The notes beneath the pieces are model-generated. The model saw only the letters and a program-made list of their open reading frames with translations. It had not been told where the DNA came from and ran no database searches. The position numbers and the translations under genes are program-made. From positions 1 through 6,237 of the forward strand of contig NZVW01000168.1 of assembly GCA_002697475.1 (NCBI GenBank): a DNA stretch of 6,237 nt, given 5' to 3'. Below, piece after piece: positions 4,465-6,237 of this stretch. Numbering within the stretch: position 1 is the stretch's first letter; each line of letters opens with the position of its first letter. The stretch is from Aquimarina sp. GTDB taxonomy: Bacteria; Bacteroidota; Bacteroidia; Flavobacteriales; Flavobacteriaceae.

Positions 4465-5532
4465 ATGAAAACAGTAACGATTGATAACAATAATGCTTTT
4501 AAGTCATTAAGAAGTATTCATCAAATGATTGGGGGCGAAATAAAGAAATCAAAGACACAGCAAATACTAACTGTGAATAATCAAAATGCAAAGGGGCAAA
4601 TCAAAGCTAGTATTTATGATAGAGGATTAACTTTATTAGAGTATAATATCATATTTAGAGATGAGGTGGAAATAATCATTGATACTGATGAAACCAGTCC
4701 TTTATTTATGTTTTATTTTGCTCAGGGGCATGGATTCCACAGATTAAATAGAGATGAAGAACTTCGTAAGATAGAACAATATAGATCTGTGATTATTTCA
4801 AGTTCTAATGATTCTACAATGTGTCTTAAGTTTCCTGCTGATGAAAAACTGGAATTGAATGAGGTGCAGATTGACAGGCAAGCCTTTTTAAGTAAAAAGG
4901 TCTTTAATATAAATACTATTGAGGGAGACTTATATGAAGCTTTTACCAATGATGAAGCAACAAAGGATTTTGTCTTTTACGGAGCTTTTGATTTAAAATT
5001 ATGTGACGCCATCGCTGAATTAAAAGAAGATTGTGATAATGAAATGGTGGCCTTATTGAAAAAAGAAGGGATAGTGTATCAAATTATATCTGACCACTTA
5101 CGTCTGTATTCAGCTGCAATGGAAGATAATAATCTTGACACTTCACTATTGAAAAGAGAGCTTAAGGCAATTAAGGAGTTATCTCTTAAGATATCCAAAG
5201 ATGTTTCTAAAGACTACTGTCTTGATGCACTTTCAGAAGAAACAGGTCTTCCACAGGCTAAATTACAGGAAGGATTTAAGTTACTTTACGGTAGGACTGT
5301 AACAGAATATATAAGACACTTAAGACTAGAAGTTGCCAGAGATCTTATGAATGATTCAGATCTTAATATATCAGAGATTGTTTATACTATAGGATTTAGT
5401 AGTCGTAGTTATTTCTCCAAGATATTTAAAGAGAAATATAATATAAGTCCTAATGAATATAAGAGTAAAGTATTCCAGCCTGTAACAAGAATTAGCAGAA
5501 ATAAGTCCACAAATTTAGAGGTAGTAGCTTAA
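4465..5532 (+). CDS. AraC-family transcriptional regulator with long N-terminal sensor domain
   Basis: A 355-residue DNA-binding protein. The C-terminal AraC/XylS domain spans about residues 240-335. The first helix-turn-helix is CLDALSEETGLPQAKLQEGF (252-271). The second lies at 302-324, with the family signature IGFSSRSYFSKIFKEKY then ISPNEYKSK. Residues 1-225 form an N-terminal domain typical in length for flavobacterial AraC proteins. It has strand-rich segments (ASIYDRGLTLLEYNIIF, PLFMFYFAQGHGFHRL) and may be cupin-like, but no ligand pocket can be named. Residues 150-240 are helical and may dimerise. The start is the first ATG, in A/T-rich context (ACTAACTAACTATG). The gene is monocistronic, bounded by terminators at 4223-4247 and 5517-5553. 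Neighbouring stress-type genes are possible targets, by inference only. A 20-residue basic/polar tail follows the domain. Confidence 0.9.
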   Translation: MKTVTIDNNNAFKSLRSIHQMIGGEIKKSKTQQILTVNNQNAKGQIKASIYDRGLTLLEYNIIFRDEVEIIIDTDETSPLFMFYFAQGHGFHRLNRDEELRKIEQYRSVIISSSNDSTMCLKFPADEKLELNEVQIDRQAFLSKKVFNINTIEGDLYEAFTNDEATKDFVFYGAFDLKLCDAIAELKEDCDNEMVALLKKEGIVYQIISDHLRLYSAAMEDNNLDTSLLKRELKAIKELSLKISKDVSKDYCLDALSEETGLPQAKLQEGFKLLYGRTVTEYIRHLRLEVARDLMNDSDLNISEIVYTIGFSSRSYFSKIFKEKYNISPNEYKSKVFQPVTRISRNKSTNLEVVA

Positions 5533-5553
5533 GCGCTACCACCTCTTTTGTTT
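5517..5553 (+). terminator. Terminator overlapping the end of the regulator gene, possibly shared by convergent genes
   Basis: AGAGGT-A-GTAGC pairs with GCTAC-C-ACCTCT (11 pairs, one A.C mismatch) around a six-base loop, followed by TTTTGTTT. The last four sense codons of the regulator form the left arm and its TAA stop (5530-5532) is in the loop. On the minus strand the mismatch becomes G.U and the stem is continuous, but only AAATTT follows, so it probably also slows or ends transcription of the convergent operon, less efficiently. Confidence 0.75.
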
Positions 5554-5585
5554 ATAAGTTGAAGTATTGAATTTGGAGTGATGTT

Positions 5586-5789
5586 TTATTTAAAGACTTT
5601 CTTTAGTAAGTACATCATTCCAAATTTTTTGACTATACTCCAGATAGATGGAATCCAATTGTAAGGTTTTAAATCTTCCTTAGTTTCAGATTTTAGGAGT
5701 TTAAGTTCCTCAATAGCAATCTGTCGCTCTAATTGAAGTTTCTTAAGGTCGTATTTAATCTCGGCAAACGAGGTATAATTTTTTCGCAT
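5586..5789 (-). CDS. Small coiled-coil protein, possibly DUF6327-like
   Basis: A 67-residue basic protein, last gene of the minus-strand operon. Residues 7-40 (SFAEIKYDLKKLQLERQIAIEELKLLKSETKEDL) are highly charged with leucine and isoleucine at helical spacing, predicting a coiled coil. Residues 44-65 (NWIPSIWSIVKKFGMMYLLKKV) are amphipathic or weakly membrane-binding. The opening Y-x-SF-x-EI-x-x-DLK and the later LKL resemble a small Bacteroidota family I recall as DUF6327, often found beside holin-superfamily and YtxH genes; this is recall, not a search. The start is ATG 5789, 22 bp after the upstream stop. AAGGA directly abuts the ATG, too close to act as a normal Shine-Dalgarno sequence. 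It is small but supported by operon position and conserved-looking layout. Confidence 0.72.
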   Translation of the reverse strand: MRKNYTSFAEIKYDLKKLQLERQIAIEELKLLKSETKEDLKPYNWIPSIWSIVKKFGMMYLLKKVFK

Positions 5790-5811
5790 TCCTTATGTAC
5801 TTTTGGATAGT

Positions 5812-6162
5812 TTAGTCGTCAAAGAAAGTTTCTGACATCTTTTTAATTACAGTCTTATCTATTTGCTTTCTTAAGAAATATATAAGAAGGCCTAACAACA
5901 TTAATGCTGCACCAATGATAAGACAGGATAAAATAATGCTGCCTAAAGCATTACCTAGCGCTATCGCTCCGGAAACAGTCATAAAAATAAGTCCTAAAAA
6001 AAGTAGGCCGCCAATGACGGCCATTTTGCTTAGAAAGGAAAAGGCATTTGTTGTTTGTTGAAACAACTTGAGTTTGTAATACTCCTTTGTAGTTTCTACA
6101 TATTTTTTTCCTATGTCTACTGCTTCTGAAGAATTATGGTTTAGTGAATCAAATAAACTCAT
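5812..6162 (-). CDS. Holin-superfamily (phage holin 3_6 / YqjE-like) two-helix membrane protein
   Basis: A 116-residue protein. Residues 1-38 are a charged cytoplasmic helix (KKYVETTKEYYKLKLFQQT). Two membrane helices follow at about 45-69 and 73-97, the first with a small-residue turn (SGAIALGNALG). The tail LRKQIDKTVIKKMSETFFDD is positively charged and then acidic, like Bacteroidota members of the holin superfamily III group. Despite the family name these chromosomal proteins are generally not lysis proteins; E. coli YqjE sits in a stationary-phase operon with the membrane-anchored YqjD, and the gene order here is analogous. The start codon directly abuts the upstream gene's stop codon (TAAATG), indicating translational coupling. 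The function is probably in envelope or stress physiology, by inference. Confidence 0.8.
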   Translation of the reverse strand: MSLFDSLNHNSSEAVDIGKKYVETTKEYYKLKLFQQTTNAFSFLSKMAVIGGLLFLGLIFMTVSGAIALGNALGSIILSCLIIGAALMLLGLLIYFLRKQIDKTVIKKMSETFFDD

Positions 6163-6237
6163 TTATGATTTTTGAAGTTTTTTATTCTTCTGCTTTAATT
6201 CTGCCAGTTTCTGCTCCATAACAGTAATCACTTCTTC
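6163..6237 (-). CDS. C-terminal fragment of a probable YtxH-like protein (cut by window edge)
   Basis: Only 24 codons and the TAA stop (6163-6165, minus) are in the window: EEVITVMEQKLAELKQKNKK followed by LQKS. It is a highly charged amphipathic helix, typical of a coiled-coil tail. The stop abuts the ATG of the holin-superfamily gene, so this frame is very likely the coding one; of the other two minus frames, one stops at once and the other after 17 codons. In Bacteroidota the gene before such holin-family genes is often a YtxH-domain (gas-vesicle/stress) protein ending in a similar Lys/Leu-rich helix. The YtxH assignment is inferred from context and tail character, not from the domain itself, which lies outside. 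Confidence 0.55.
   Translation of the reverse strand, partial: EEVITVMEQKLAELKQKNKKLQKS

Noticed and set aside
5812..6162. Prophage remnant because of the holin-type protein
   Set aside because: No phage structural, lysin or integrase gene is nearby; this holin-superfamily branch is common in chromosomal stress operons.

Overview
The window looks like chromosomal DNA of a flavobacterium or close relative (Bacteroidota). It is AT-rich, most start codons lack a strong Shine-Dalgarno sequence and sit in A/T-rich context, two sites match the Bacteroidota -7 promoter consensus TAnnTTTG exactly, and the protein families fit (a heptad-repeat lipoprotein, a DUF2254 membrane protein, a long AraC-type regulator, and a holin-superfamily/small-protein operon). 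No rRNA, tRNA, CRISPR array, insertion sequence or phage gene cluster is visible.

Layout. On the minus strand at the left edge lie the first 74 codons of a hemerythrin-like (HHE) protein (1-222), a hairpin terminator (241-275) and a lipoprotein with a 7-residue-register repeat (317-892). A 180-bp divergent region carries two inverted repeats. A plus-strand pair follows: a flavodoxin-fold NAD(P)H:FMN-type oxidoreductase (1073-1789) and, 8 bp later, a DUF2254 four-helix membrane protein (1798-3081). A recognisable promoter (3141-3168) then leads to a Dps-like four-helix protein (3193-3696) and a small secreted protein (3722-4189), closed by a strong UUCG-tetraloop terminator (4223-4247). After an AT-rich leader comes an AraC-family regulator (4465-5532), whose stop codon lies in the loop of its own terminator hairpin. 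Convergent to it is a compact minus-strand operon: a YtxH-like C-terminal fragment (6163-6237, cut by the window edge), a holin-superfamily two-helix membrane protein (5812-6162) and a 67-residue coiled-coil protein (5586-5789).

Taken together this reads as an envelope and oxidative/iron-stress neighbourhood: a hemerythrin-like protein, a Dps paralogue, a flavin oxidoreductase, small membrane proteins and exported proteins around one regulator. That functional link is inferred from family identities and proximity only. The most unusual observation is the Dps-like protein: it keeps the fold signature, but four of the five canonical ferroxidase ligands are replaced (His to Gln, His to Gln, Asp to Gln, Glu to Arg), so it is probably not a ferroxidase. 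Second are the heptad-spaced PxxDVDV-type repeats in the lipoprotein. I see no obvious complete undescribed defence or mobile system here.
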